Positions 1 to 7,975 of a stretch of DNA of 64,000 bases are shown in pieces (within the stretch, counting starts at the first letter, position 1; each line of letters begins with the position of its first letter). The translations under genes were made by a program, and so were the position numbers. The stretch spans positions 15,102 to 79,101 of the forward strand of contig JBBINH010000012.1 in assembly GCA_037443945.1 (NCBI GenBank). The letters are read 5' to 3'. The DNA comes from SSF26 sp037443945. GTDB lineage: Bacteria > Chloroflexota > Anaerolineae > J102. The notes beneath the pieces were generated by a model. That model did not search any database. It was not told the origin of the DNA and was given only the letters and a program-made list of their open reading frames with translations.

Positions 1-70
1 CAAACTGCAAGAGCCAGCCCAGGCCCAGCGCCAGGACGATGACAGAAGCTGTGCGATCAAGCGGGGTCAT
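1..70 (-). CDS. N-terminus of an unidentified membrane protein (cut by left edge)
   Basis: An ATG at 70 opens a frame that stays open to the left edge. The 23 visible residues begin MTPLDRTASV and then become hydrophobic (VLALGLGWLL), as expected for a first membrane helix. It lies 60 bases downstream of the PTS IIC stop on the same strand, so it may be the next gene of that operon. No clear ribosome binding site is visible. Too little is present to name a family. Confidence 0.4.
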   Translation of the reverse strand, partial: MTPLDRTASVIVLALGLGWLLQF

Positions 71-130
71 GCGATAGACTCGGCCAGAGTTGGAGACCTT
101 CCAGCAGCGAACGCAAGGGTGCAGACCCGA

Positions 131-1531
131 TCAGGCCGCAGCCTCGGCCGGACCGCCGGCAATCTGCTCCCAGGCCTTCGTGTTGCGCAAGAAGAAGAAC
201 AGAGCCACGGCCAGCAGGGCCAGCAGAACAACCAGACCCAGCACGCCCAGGAGTTGAACCAATTGCACGAACAGGAACGGCGGCCAGAGGAAACCATCGG
301 CAATGCTGGTGATCTGCACGGCGCCTTCGGGCAGCGAAAAGCCGGAAGCAACCGCCGCCGAAGTGAAGAGAGGCGCCATGATCGTGGCGATATAGAAACC
401 GATGGCCAGAGTGACGGCCCCGGCAATGACGATGCGCAACACATTCCCGCGCATCACGGGCGCCGTCATGGCCACCACGAAGGGGATGACGGCCAGGTCG
501 GCGAAAAGAATAACCCGATTCCCCGGCAAGATGATGCTCAGCAGAATGGCAATCGGCACGAGCACCAGCGAGCTGGCGATGGCGGCCGGATGGCCGATGA
601 GAATGGCCGAATCAAGGCCGATGTAGAACTCGCGGCCGGCACCGGCGCGCTTCTGCATGAACTCACGGGCCGCTTCGGAAATGGGGATCAACCCTTCCAT
701 CAGAATGGCAACCATGCGGGGCAATAGCAACATAACCGCAGCCAGGTTGATGCCGGCACCCAGAACCTTGCTCAACACCTGGATGGGGGCTCCCACATTG
801 AAAAACGCAATCGCTCCCAGGACCAGGCCGATGACCAAACCGAGGATGACCGGCTCGCCAAAGACCCCCAGACGCTTGCGGATGGTTTCCGTGTCCCACT
901 CGGCGTCACGCAGGCCTGGGATCCGCTCGATCACCCAGTTCACGACGATGGCGATGGGTACGATGGGAGCCGATGTCAGATGAGGGATAGAAATGCCCGG
1001 CAGACCGTAGAACTTCTGCACCGCCTTGGCCGTCCAATCGCCCAGGAAAAGGGCCAGAGCTGCTGCCAGGACGGCCCCGATCAAGCCATAGAGGAGATTG
1101 TTGGTAGCCGCAACGATGAGCGAACCGATGAAGGCGAAGTGCCAATAGTTCCACACATCCACATTGAGGGTGCGCGTCAACCGCAGGGCCAGCAAGGCCA
1201 GGTTGACCACCAAGGTCAGAGGGATCACCCACAAGCCTACCGAAGAACCAAAAGCGATGGCCGCAGCGGAGGGCCAACCCACATCGACGACATCACGGAC
1301 CACCCCGGTGTTTTTGACGATGGCCTGAGCTACCTCCGTCAGGTTGGTCCACATCAGGCCGATGACCAGGTTGATGCCGACAAAAGCCACACCGATGGTC
1401 ACGGCTGCCCGGAAGGCTCGACCGGGCTTGGCGCCAAGGATGAGAGCCAACAAGAAGATGATGATAGGTAACATCACCGTGGCGCCGAGATTATCAAACA
1501 AAGCCTTGATCGTGCTCAAAAGGGCTTCCAT
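131..1531 (-). CDS. PTS galactitol-type permease, IIC component
   Basis: A 466-aa integral membrane protein with about ten hydrophobic segments. It resembles the galactitol-family IIC component (GatC/SgcC type), which carries a polyol or related sugar across the inner membrane while IIB phosphorylates it. I start it at the ATG at 1531 because GGAGGT lies four bases upstream; an in-frame start ten codons earlier has no such site. IIB and IIA are encoded immediately upstream in separate genes, the usual GatABC arrangement. The substrate cannot be read from the sequence. The nearby 2-oxoacid dehydrogenase genes suggest the pathway ends in an acyl-CoA, but this is inference. Confidence 0.85.
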   Translation of the reverse strand: MEALLSTIKALFDNLGATVMLPIIIFLLALILGAKPGRAFRAAVTIGVAFVGINLVIGLMWTNLTEVAQAIVKNTGVVRDVVDVGWPSAAAIAFGSSVGLWVIPLTLVVNLALLALRLTRTLNVDVWNYWHFAFIGSLIVAATNNLLYGLIGAVLAAALALFLGDWTAKAVQKFYGLPGISIPHLTSAPIVPIAIVVNWVIERIPGLRDAEWDTETIRKRLGVFGEPVILGLVIGLVLGAIAFFNVGAPIQVLSKVLGAGINLAAVMLLLPRMVAILMEGLIPISEAAREFMQKRAGAGREFYIGLDSAILIGHPAAIASSLVLVPIAILLSIILPGNRVILFADLAVIPFVVAMTAPVMRGNVLRIVIAGAVTLAIGFYIATIMAPLFTSAAVASGFSLPEGAVQITSIADGFLWPPFLFVQLVQLLGVLGLVVLLALLAVALFFFLRNTKAWEQIAGGPAEAAA

Positions 1532-1601
1532 AATGACCTCCGGAAAAGCCAGCGAGGACAAGAAGACCGAGGATTCACGAAGTGCTCAAGAAAGGGTAAG
1601 T

Positions 1602-1889
1602 TTATTGTTTGAGAATTTCTTCAATCTGTTTCAACACCTCCTCTTTACCAATACCGGTCAGAAAGGCCAGAGTTTGAATGACAGGTTTGCCGAGATTGCC
1701 CGGCAGCGGCGTTGTGGTGACGATCAGGTCGGCATCGGCAGCCAGACTGGGAACTTCGGTGGCTTTGCATTGGCGAGTGGTAATGACAATACCCCGCTTC
1801 TTCATACCTTCTTCGATGGCGTGGGCTACTACCGTGGATGTGGCGATGGCCGTGCCACAAGCAACCAGAACAACTTTCGGCTTACTCAT
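1602..1889 (-). CDS. PTS galactitol-type IIB component
   Basis: A 95-aa soluble protein of the lactose/galactitol IIB fold. It accepts phosphate from IIA on a cysteine and passes it to the sugar bound by IIC. The phospho-acceptor is Cys11 in the loop VACGTAIATS. The ATG at 1889 is preceded by GGGAGGT at a good distance, which decides the start over a longer frame. It sits between the IIA and IIC genes with short gaps on the same strand. Length and motif are normal for the family. Confidence 0.88.
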   Translation of the reverse strand: MSKPKVVLVACGTAIATSTVVAHAIEEGMKKRGIVITTRQCKATEVPSLAADADLIVTTTPLPGNLGKPVIQTLAFLTGIGKEEVLKQIEEILKQ

Positions 1890-1937
1890 CAGGACCTCCC
1901 ACGAGCAAAAAGAGGAAAGCAAAGAAAAGACATCTCA

Positions 1938-2426
1938 CTACGCCGGTTCCGGCGCTGTCTCGGATAATGCCTCATACACAGCAGCCAGGGTAGAGGCCAT
2001 AACCAACTTATCGACGACCTGGGGCGACTGTAAAACGGTTGCGATCTGTTGCAACATCGCGACCTGTGCCTTGGGTTGATCCAGCGCCAGCAGAAAAACC
2101 AAACGTACCGGAATGGCTTCGGCGGGATCGATCATGTTCTGGAAAGGCACCGGTGCCGTCAGGGTGGCCAAGCCCAGGGCCGGACGGATAACATGCTCGC
2201 TGTCCGTGTGCGGGATGGCGGCATGGATCGTACCGGCGAGCCAGAGGCCGGTCGGCAATTGCGCTTCTCGTTGCAGAACGGCCTCAGCAAAGGACTCGCG
2301 CACATAGCCTCCCCGGTACAGGGCGTCGGCCAGGTGGCGAATCACCTCGGCTGCCGATGTCGCCTGCAGGTTCAGAGCAACGGCCTCGGGTAGCAACAAA
2401 TCGAGCCATTGTGGGCGGGTGGTCAT
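1938..2426 (-). CDS. PTS fructose/galactitol-type IIA component
   Basis: A 162-aa cytoplasmic IIA protein of the fructose/mannitol/galactitol (PTS_EIIA_2) family. It takes phosphate from HPr and donates it to IIB. The phosphorylated histidine should be His73 in the segment AAIPHTDSEHV, the family signature. A GGAG box lies about eight bases before the ATG. It follows the E2 gene by 18 bases, which ties the transporter to the 2-oxoacid dehydrogenase genes in one transcript. No HPr or enzyme I gene is visible in the window. Confidence 0.88.
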   Translation of the reverse strand: MTTRPQWLDLLLPEAVALNLQATSAAEVIRHLADALYRGGYVRESFAEAVLQREAQLPTGLWLAGTIHAAIPHTDSEHVIRPALGLATLTAPVPFQNMIDPAEAIPVRLVFLLALDQPKAQVAMLQQIATVLQSPQVVDKLVMASTLAAVYEALSETAPEPA

Positions 2427-2444
2427 CCTGCGTCTCCGTCGATC

Positions 2445-3815
2445 TCAGACCAGCATTACATCCGGCTGTTCGAGGGCCTGGCGCAGATCGGCCAGAAAAG
2501 CGGCCGCCACCGCGCCGTCGACGACGCGATGATCGGCGCACAGGGTCAGGCTGAAGACCGGTCGCACCCGGATCTGCCCGGCCTCGTCGGCAAACACTTC
2601 GCGGCGAAGACTGCCCACGGCCAGGATCGCCACCTGAGGGGGATTGATAATGGCCGTGAAACGCTCAATGCCGAACATGCCCAGGTTGGAGAGGGTAAAG
2701 GTCCCCTCGACCACATCTTCGGGCTGCAGCCGGTTGGTTCGCGCCCGTTCGACCAGATCGTCAATGGTGGCGGCCAACTGGCGTAGATTCTGGCGTGCGG
2801 CATCACGCACCACGGGGACGATCAACCCGTCGGCAAGGGCCACGGCAATCCCCAAATTGACCTGGGCGGGGATAACGATCTGCTCGCCCTGAGGGGTCGT
2901 CGTCAACCAGGCATTCAGCCGCGGATGTTGGGCCAAGGCCCAGGCGCAGGCCCGCGCGATGACTGCCGTCAGGCTCACCTTGGCCTGACCTTCTCGCAGC
3001 CGTTGATTCGCCCGCGCGCGCAACGCTTCGGCCGCGGTGGCATCCACCGTCATCTCCAGATGGATATGGGGCGCGTTTTGGGCGCTTTGCTGCAGACGCT
3101 GGGCGATCACCTTGCGCATGCCCGCCAGCGGTATTACCTGAGCGATGGGCGTCCGATAGCCGACCGACTCGCCTACCGTCGCAGGCATGGCCGGCGGGGG
3201 CTGCATCGGGACGGCGGCCGGGGGAGTTGGCGCCGGGATGGGTTGCGCCTCCGGCCGGGCAGCATGGGCTTGACGAACATCCTGCGACTGAATGCGCCCT
3301 TGCGGACCGCTGCCCACCACATCCTGCAGATCGACCCCCAACTCGCGGGCCAGCCGTCGGGCCGCCGGCACCGCCCGTACCTTGGGCGGTCCTTCGCGCA
3401 AAGCTCGTTCTACATCGCGGCGGGTAATCCGCCCACCCGGACCGGTACCCTGCAGGGCCTGCAGATCGACCCCGGCCTCGCGGGCCATGCGTTCGGCTAC
3501 CGGGGTCGCCTTGATGTCGGTTTGCCCATCCGCGGCCGACGAGACGGGGGTTAACGGTTGCCCGGCATCCACCTCATGGCGCTCCAGGATGTAGGCGATC
3601 ACCGAGGTAACCGGCACCACGTCTCCGGGCTTGTAGCGCAGGCCGGTCAGCATTCCGCTGGCCGGCGCCTCCACTTCCATGTTGACCTTGTCCGTGGTTA
3701 CCTCGGCGATGGGATCGCCTTTTTCCACCCAATCACCCTCCTGGCGCAGCCAGGACACAATCTCCGCCGTCTCCTGGGTGAAACCGAACTTGGGCAAGAT
3801 CACCTCGTGGGGCAT
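2445..3815 (-). CDS. 2-oxoacid dehydrogenase E2 (lipoyl acyltransferase) with two subunit-binding domains
   Basis: A 456-aa dihydrolipoamide acyltransferase that moves the acyl group from E1 to CoA. It has an N-terminal lipoyl domain (residues 1-80) with lipoylated Lys43 in TTDKVNME, two peripheral subunit-binding domains in a row (about 101-139 and 145-183), a Pro/Ala-rich linker, and a C-terminal catalytic domain with the active-site motif DHRVVDG (His429, Asp433). Most E2 proteins have a single subunit-binding domain, so the doubling is unusual. The start at 3815 has GGAG upstream and lies eight bases after the E1beta stop. No E3 gene is nearby. Acetyl, acetoin or branched-chain substrate cannot be told apart by eye. 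Confidence 0.9.
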   Translation of the reverse strand: MPHEVILPKFGFTQETAEIVSWLRQEGDWVEKGDPIAEVTTDKVNMEVEAPASGMLTGLRYKPGDVVPVTSVIAYILERHEVDAGQPLTPVSSAADGQTDIKATPVAERMAREAGVDLQALQGTGPGGRITRRDVERALREGPPKVRAVPAARRLARELGVDLQDVVGSGPQGRIQSQDVRQAHAARPEAQPIPAPTPPAAVPMQPPPAMPATVGESVGYRTPIAQVIPLAGMRKVIAQRLQQSAQNAPHIHLEMTVDATAAEALRARANQRLREGQAKVSLTAVIARACAWALAQHPRLNAWLTTTPQGEQIVIPAQVNLGIAVALADGLIVPVVRDAARQNLRQLAATIDDLVERARTNRLQPEDVVEGTFTLSNLGMFGIERFTAIINPPQVAILAVGSLRREVFADEAGQIRVRPVFSLTLCADHRVVDGAVAAAFLADLRQALEQPDVMLV

Positions 3816-3823
3816 GACTCTCC

Positions 3824-4810
3824 TCACACCTTGAGCTGAGCCAGGGCACGCGCTTCGGCCACGATGTTCTCCACCTGGGGTACGGCATGATACTCCAGGG
3901 TGCGGTTGTAGGGTATGGGGATCTCCAGCCCGCCCAGGCGGCGGATGGGGGCTTCCAGATAGTCAAAGGCGCTGCTCTCGGCGATGCGGGCCGCGATCTC
4001 GGCACCGAAACCGGAGGTCTTCACGGCTTCGTGGACGATAAGCACCTTGCCGGTTTTCACCACCGAGTCCAGGATGGGTTCATCGTCCAGGGGGCGCAGC
4101 GTGCGCGGATCGATGATTTCCACTTCGATGCCCTCTTTGGCCAACTGCTCGGCGGCCTGCAAAGCACGCTGGACCATGATGGAGATGGCCACGATCGTCA
4201 CATCCCGACCGGGTCGCACCACGTTGCTCTTGCTCAAAGGCACTCGATACATCGCCTCCGGTACCGGTCCTCTGACCTTGTACAGCAGCTTGTGCTCTAC
4301 AAAAATCACCGGGTTATCGTCCTCGATGGAGGCGATCAGCAGCCCTTTGACATCATAAGGGGTGCTGGGCATGACCACCTTCAGCCCGGGCACGTGGACG
4401 AACCAGTTCTCCAGACTTTCAGAGTGTTGGGCAGCGGCGCCGGTGCCGGAACCGGCCGGCATGCGCAACACGAAGGGGACTCGGGCGCGTCCGCCGAACA
4501 TGAAGCGGATTTTGGCCGCCTGCAACACGAGTTGCTCCATACTCAGGGTGACGAAATCCATGAACTGGATTTCGCCCACAGGGCGCATCCCGGTCAGGGC
4601 AGCCCCGATACAGGCGCCGGCAATGCCGGCTTCGGAGATAGGGGTATCGATCACCCGCTCGGCCCCGAATTCCTCGATCAGTCCGGCGCTGGCGCCGAAA
4701 GCCCCGCCGTAAACCCCGACATCCTCGCCGATCAGAAAGACGGTGGGGTCTTCGCGCATCTTCTGGGCCAGCGCCTCGCGTACGGCCTCGACGTAGGTGA
4801 TCTCACGCAT
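3824..4810 (-). CDS. 2-oxoacid (pyruvate/acetoin-type) dehydrogenase E1 beta subunit
   Basis: A 328-aa transketolase-like beta subunit of a thiamine-diphosphate E1 component. It contains the family landmarks GEDVGVYGGAFG near the N-terminus and KTSGFGAEIAARIAE in the C-terminal half. It forms alpha2beta2 with the product of the gene just upstream. The start codon overlaps the end of the alpha gene by eight bases (the alpha stop lies inside the beta start region), and GGAGG lies upstream, so the two are probably translationally coupled. The segment GSGTGAAAQHSES is typical of the pyruvate/acetoin group, but substrate assignment is uncertain. Confidence 0.9.
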   Translation of the reverse strand: MREITYVEAVREALAQKMREDPTVFLIGEDVGVYGGAFGASAGLIEEFGAERVIDTPISEAGIAGACIGAALTGMRPVGEIQFMDFVTLSMEQLVLQAAKIRFMFGGRARVPFVLRMPAGSGTGAAAQHSESLENWFVHVPGLKVVMPSTPYDVKGLLIASIEDDNPVIFVEHKLLYKVRGPVPEAMYRVPLSKSNVVRPGRDVTIVAISIMVQRALQAAEQLAKEGIEVEIIDPRTLRPLDDEPILDSVVKTGKVLIVHEAVKTSGFGAEIAARIAESSAFDYLEAPIRRLGGLEIPIPYNRTLEYHAVPQVENIVAEARALAQLKV

Positions 4811-5813
4811 ACACACCCTCCATAAGGGTGCCGAGATCGGGTTCAGGACTGGCCTGGGCAAAGGCTACGGCTTCTTCGATCTGGGCCCGTGCCTGTTGTG
4901 CCAGCTCGGTTTGTTCGGCTTCGCTCAGGCCGAGCAGGCTCGCCAGACGGCGAAGCGGATCGCGCGCCTGCCAGGCTTTCACCTCGTCGCGGGTGCGGTA
5001 GACCTGGCGGTCGCTTTTGGAATGGCCCCGCCACCGATAGGTCAAGGCCTCCACCAGGGTCGGCCCTTCGCCACGACGGGCCCGTTGCGCCGCCTGACGA
5101 ACGGCATCATAGACGGCCAGCACGTCGTTGCCGTCCACGGTGACGCCGGGCATACCATAGGCCGCAGCCCGCAGGCTGATATGGGGGATCTTGAAGGCCT
5201 TTTGCACCGACATGGACATGGCGTACTGGTTGTTTTCACACAGATAGACCACCGGCAGATCCCAGATGGCGGCCATGTTGAGGGCTTCGTTGAAAGCGCC
5301 GGTGTTGGCGGCGCCGTCGCCGAAGATGACCAGACAGACCTGATCGGTCCGGCGCATCTTGATGCTCAGGCCGACCCCCACCGAAATGGGCAGACCGCCG
5401 GCAACGATACCGTTCGCGCCCAGGTTGTTTTTCTCCACATTGGCGATATGCATCGAGCCGCCACGTCCACGGCAATAGCCCGTCTCCTTGCCCAGGAATT
5501 CGGCCATCATCAGGTTGACATCGCTGCCCCAGGCCAGACAGTGGCCATGTCCCCGATGGTGGTTGAGCAGGTAGTCCCCTTCCCGCATGGCCGCCGCTGC
5601 TCCTACGGCCACGGCTTCCTGACCGATCGAGAGGTGCATGGTGCCGTGCACCATCCCGCGCGCAAACAGGTCTTCGGCCTTCTCCTCGAAGGCCCGAATG
5701 AGATGCATGGTATAAAGCCACTCGCGCAGGCGCTTTTCGCCCACTTCGGCCCGTAACAGCGTAGCATCGGGCTGGTAAACGGTGGTGTCGTTCGCAATAG
5801 CAGGTGCTTCCAT
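4803..5813 (-). CDS. 2-oxoacid (pyruvate/acetoin-type) dehydrogenase E1 alpha subunit
   Basis: A 336-aa alpha subunit that binds thiamine diphosphate. The cofactor motif runs from GDGAANTGAF to ENNQYA, with the regulatory-loop region YRWRGHSKSD downstream. The ATG at 5813 has GAGGG six bases before it. It is the first enzyme gene after the SorC-type regulator (nine-base gap) and overlaps the E1beta gene. With E1beta and E2 it forms most of a 2-oxoacid dehydrogenase complex in the cytoplasm; E3 must come from elsewhere. A second, diverged E1alpha/E1beta pair is encoded at 57808-58782 and 40803-41849. Confidence 0.9.
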   Translation of the reverse strand: MEAPAIANDTTVYQPDATLLRAEVGEKRLREWLYTMHLIRAFEEKAEDLFARGMVHGTMHLSIGQEAVAVGAAAAMREGDYLLNHHRGHGHCLAWGSDVNLMMAEFLGKETGYCRGRGGSMHIANVEKNNLGANGIVAGGLPISVGVGLSIKMRRTDQVCLVIFGDGAANTGAFNEALNMAAIWDLPVVYLCENNQYAMSMSVQKAFKIPHISLRAAAYGMPGVTVDGNDVLAVYDAVRQAAQRARRGEGPTLVEALTYRWRGHSKSDRQVYRTRDEVKAWQARDPLRRLASLLGLSEAEQTELAQQARAQIEEAVAFAQASPEPDLGTLMEGVYA

Positions 5814-5822
5814 ACGAAGCCC

Positions 5823-6773
5823 TCAGTTCAACAGGCGCAAAATCCGCATGGCCGCTATCTCATCGGTGACCAAATGCGTGATAAAGCCGCCGCGGCTGGC
5901 GGCCAGGATAGGAAGGGCTTTGGACTGTCCACCGGCTACACCGATCCGCACCGGGATGCGCCGCAGATCGTCCGGCTCGATGCCGACGATGCAGCGGGTG
6001 AGAGGGGTATCCACCAGGTGACCGTCCTCGTCAAAATGAATGGCGCAGACATCACCCACAGCGCCGGCACGGCGCAGCGACTCGAGTTGCTCTTCGTTCA
6101 GATAGCCGGCCCGGAGGAGGCTGGAGTACTCATGGTCTATCGTGCCGACGCCGACGACGGCCAGATCGATTTGCTTGAAATGCTGCGTGACGCGCTGAAT
6201 GTGAGGCGCACTCAGCAAGGCCCGTCGGGTTGCCTCGCTATCCACGATCAGCGGCAGAGGGACGGTGGCATATTGGCCCCCCAATAGCCGCGCTAGGCGT
6301 CGGGCCAGTTCGGGACCGTCAATATCCGGGTTGGGCGTGCCCAGGGAGCCGATCATCTGCACCACACGAATGCCCTCCAGGGCTTGCATCCGCACGGCAT
6401 TGACCGTCTCGTGCAACGCCGTTCCCCAGGAGGTGCCGATGGTCATGTGATCCTGCAGATGTTCGGCCAGCAGGACGGCTGCCATAGCGCCCAGCCGGCG
6501 TAGCATGTCATCATGGGCCAGGGCGCCCCGCTGAATCACCCGGGCTTCCTGCAGAGCGAGTTTCGCCATCAGCTCCAGTTCCAGCTCCCGCAAGCGCTGC
6601 AGCGGATAGCGGATGCAGATTTCGACGATGTTATGATCGCGTGCTTCGGTCAGCATGCGCGAGACCATCGAGCGAGAGTATCCGATACGCCTGGCAATCT
6701 GACTTTGCGTCAGGCCGTGCTCGTAATACATCTCGGCAATCTGGGCCAGGAGTTCGAGGCGTTCGGCGTCCAT
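5823..6773 (-). CDS. SorC/DeoR-type sugar-binding transcriptional regulator
   Basis: A 316-aa regulator. The N-terminal helix-turn-helix reads HGLTQSQIARRIGYSRSMVSR, followed by the large SorC-type sugar-phosphate-binding domain (for example IGTSWGTALHETV, DLAVVGVGTID and GVAGGQSKALPI). Proteins of this family sense a phosphorylated sugar and usually control the adjacent sugar operon. I start it at the ATG at 6773, which gives the normal family N-terminus; a longer frame reaches past the promoter and is unlikely. The Shine-Dalgarno is weak. It is the first gene of the E1-E2-PTS operon. A palindrome next to its promoter is the likely operator, so it probably regulates itself and the whole operon. 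Confidence 0.9.
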   Translation of the reverse strand: MDAERLELLAQIAEMYYEHGLTQSQIARRIGYSRSMVSRMLTEARDHNIVEICIRYPLQRLRELELELMAKLALQEARVIQRGALAHDDMLRRLGAMAAVLLAEHLQDHMTIGTSWGTALHETVNAVRMQALEGIRVVQMIGSLGTPNPDIDGPELARRLARLLGGQYATVPLPLIVDSEATRRALLSAPHIQRVTQHFKQIDLAVVGVGTIDHEYSSLLRAGYLNEEQLESLRRAGAVGDVCAIHFDEDGHLVDTPLTRCIVGIEPDDLRRIPVRIGVAGGQSKALPILAASRGGFITHLVTDEIAAMRILRLLN

Positions 6774-6804
6774 CGGCAGCGCAAGGGTCGCAGATGTGCC
6801 CCTT

Positions 6805-6832
6805 ATTCTAGCAAGTCCGAAGCGCCTGGCAA
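6805..6832 (-). promoter_or_regulatory. Promoter of the SorC regulator-E1-E2-PTS operon
   Basis: Read on the minus strand, TTGCCA (6827-6832) and TAGAAT (6805-6810) are separated by 16 bases. Transcription would begin near 6798, about 25 bases before the regulator start codon. Confidence 0.55.
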
Positions 6833-6833
6833 G

Positions 6834-6860
6834 ACATGTGTGAAATTTATTCACATGTGT
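6834..6860. promoter_or_regulatory. Palindromic operator upstream of the SorC regulator promoter
   Basis: A perfect inverted repeat, TGTGAA-ATTTA-TTCACA, spans 6839-6855 with partly matching flanks out to 6834 and 6860. It lies directly upstream of the -35 box of the regulator operon. SorC/DeoR-type regulators bind such AT-centred palindromes, so autoregulation is the simplest reading. Confidence 0.6.
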
Positions 6861-7025
6861 GTAACCTCACACTGCCCCTGCCTCGCTTTGGGCGTGCTCC
6901 CTTGAGTCGGCGCCGCATAGCCCCAAGGATGGCCCTTCGCCATGACCGGCGACGCCTCTGTCTTGCAGGCCGACCGCAGGGCCATGCGCCGGGTTGCCTT
7001 CTTTTTCCCTTCGCGGCCGGACGGG

Positions 7026-7031
7026 TATACT
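7026..7031 (+). promoter_or_regulatory. -10 element giving a probably leaderless kinase mRNA
   Basis: TATACT ends six bases before the ATG at 7038. If used, transcription would start at or next to the start codon, so the mRNA would be leaderless. No Shine-Dalgarno is present, which agrees. No good -35 box is seen at normal spacing. Confidence 0.4.
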
Positions 7032-7037
7032 CCGACT

Positions 7038-7685
7038 ATGACCAAACGCCTTGTCCTTGTTGCCGGCAACATCGGCACCGGTAAAACCTCCCTGACCGAA
7101 CGCATCGGCGCCCGTCTGGGTTGGCTGACCAGCTTTGAGTCCGTGGCCGATAACCCCTATCTGGCCGATTTTTATCGCGACATGGGGGCTTGGGCCTTTC
7201 ACCTGCAGATTTTCTTCCTCGGCCATCGCGCCGAGCAACATCTGGCCCTGGCCCGCAGTCCCCAATCGGCCATCGCCGACCGCAGCATCTACGAGGACGC
7301 CCATATTTTTGCCCGCAGCCTGCACCGGCTCGGCCACCTGAGCGAACGCGATTATCGCGCTTATCGCCGCGTCTATGACCTGGTTGTGGCCGGATTGCCC
7401 AAGCCGGACCTGTTGCTCTATCTAGAGGCGCCGGTGCCGGTCCTCCTCGAGCGTATCCGCCGTCGCGGCCGCGCCATCGAGAGCGGCATTACCGCCGATT
7501 ATCTGGCTCTGTTGGAGTCGTATTATCGGGATTGGCTGCAATCGTTCGACCTTTGTCCGGTGTTGACCATTCGTTCGCAAGACCTTGATTTTGTCCATAA
7601 GCCGCACCATCTCGATATCGTCATCCGTCGGATCCAGGATCGCCTGGCCGGTCAGGAAGATGTCGTTTTGCCGGAGGATCCATGA
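7038..7685 (+). CDS. Deoxynucleoside kinase (dAK/dGK family)
   Basis: A 215-aa P-loop kinase of the deoxynucleoside kinase family, which phosphorylates deoxynucleosides for dNTP salvage. The P-loop is GNIGTGKTSLTE near the N-terminus. The family DRS motif appears in AIADRSIYED, and the Arg-rich LID region is RIRRRGRAIE. Starting at 7038 gives the normal N-terminus (MTKRLVLVAGNIG); in-frame upstream ATGs would add about 32 unrelated residues. Its stop overlaps the start of the DUF2905 gene (ATGA), so the two are co-translated. Exact substrate (dA, dG or both) cannot be read. Confidence 0.88.
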   Translation: MTKRLVLVAGNIGTGKTSLTERIGARLGWLTSFESVADNPYLADFYRDMGAWAFHLQIFFLGHRAEQHLALARSPQSAIADRSIYEDAHIFARSLHRLGHLSERDYRAYRRVYDLVVAGLPKPDLLLYLEAPVPVLLERIRRRGRAIESGITADYLALLESYYRDWLQSFDLCPVLTIRSQDLDFVHKPHHLDIVIRRIQDRLAGQEDVVLPEDP

Positions 7686-7900
7686 ATCAGCAGATCGGCA
7701 CCTTGATTATCGGGATCGGCGTTTTGCTCGTAATCGTCGGCTTGCTGGTATGGGCGGGAGGTCTCAACTGGTTCGGCCGCTTACCCGGCGATATCCGCAT
7801 TGAGCGCGAGTCGGTGCGCGTCTATGTGCCTTGCGCTTCGATGATCCTCGTCTCCCTGGCCCTGAGCTTGCTTTTGACCCTGCTTCAGCGCTTGCGCTGA
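7682..7900 (+). CDS. DUF2905 small membrane protein
   Basis: A 72-aa protein with two membrane helices (residues about 7-27 and 50-68) separated by the conserved segment GLNWFGRLPGDIRIERE. This matches the DUF2905 family, of unknown function. The loop is short and charged. The start overlaps the kinase stop by four bases, so translation is probably coupled. Confidence 0.85.
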   Translation: MNQQIGTLIIGIGVLLVIVGLLVWAGGLNWFGRLPGDIRIERESVRVYVPCASMILVSLALSLLLTLLQRLR

Positions 7901-7975
7901 ACCGTTCTCCGTCGCTTGCCTCCTCTTCCTACCCGACGCTCGGCGGAGGTCCTTTCCCGTGGGGGCCCATTTGTT

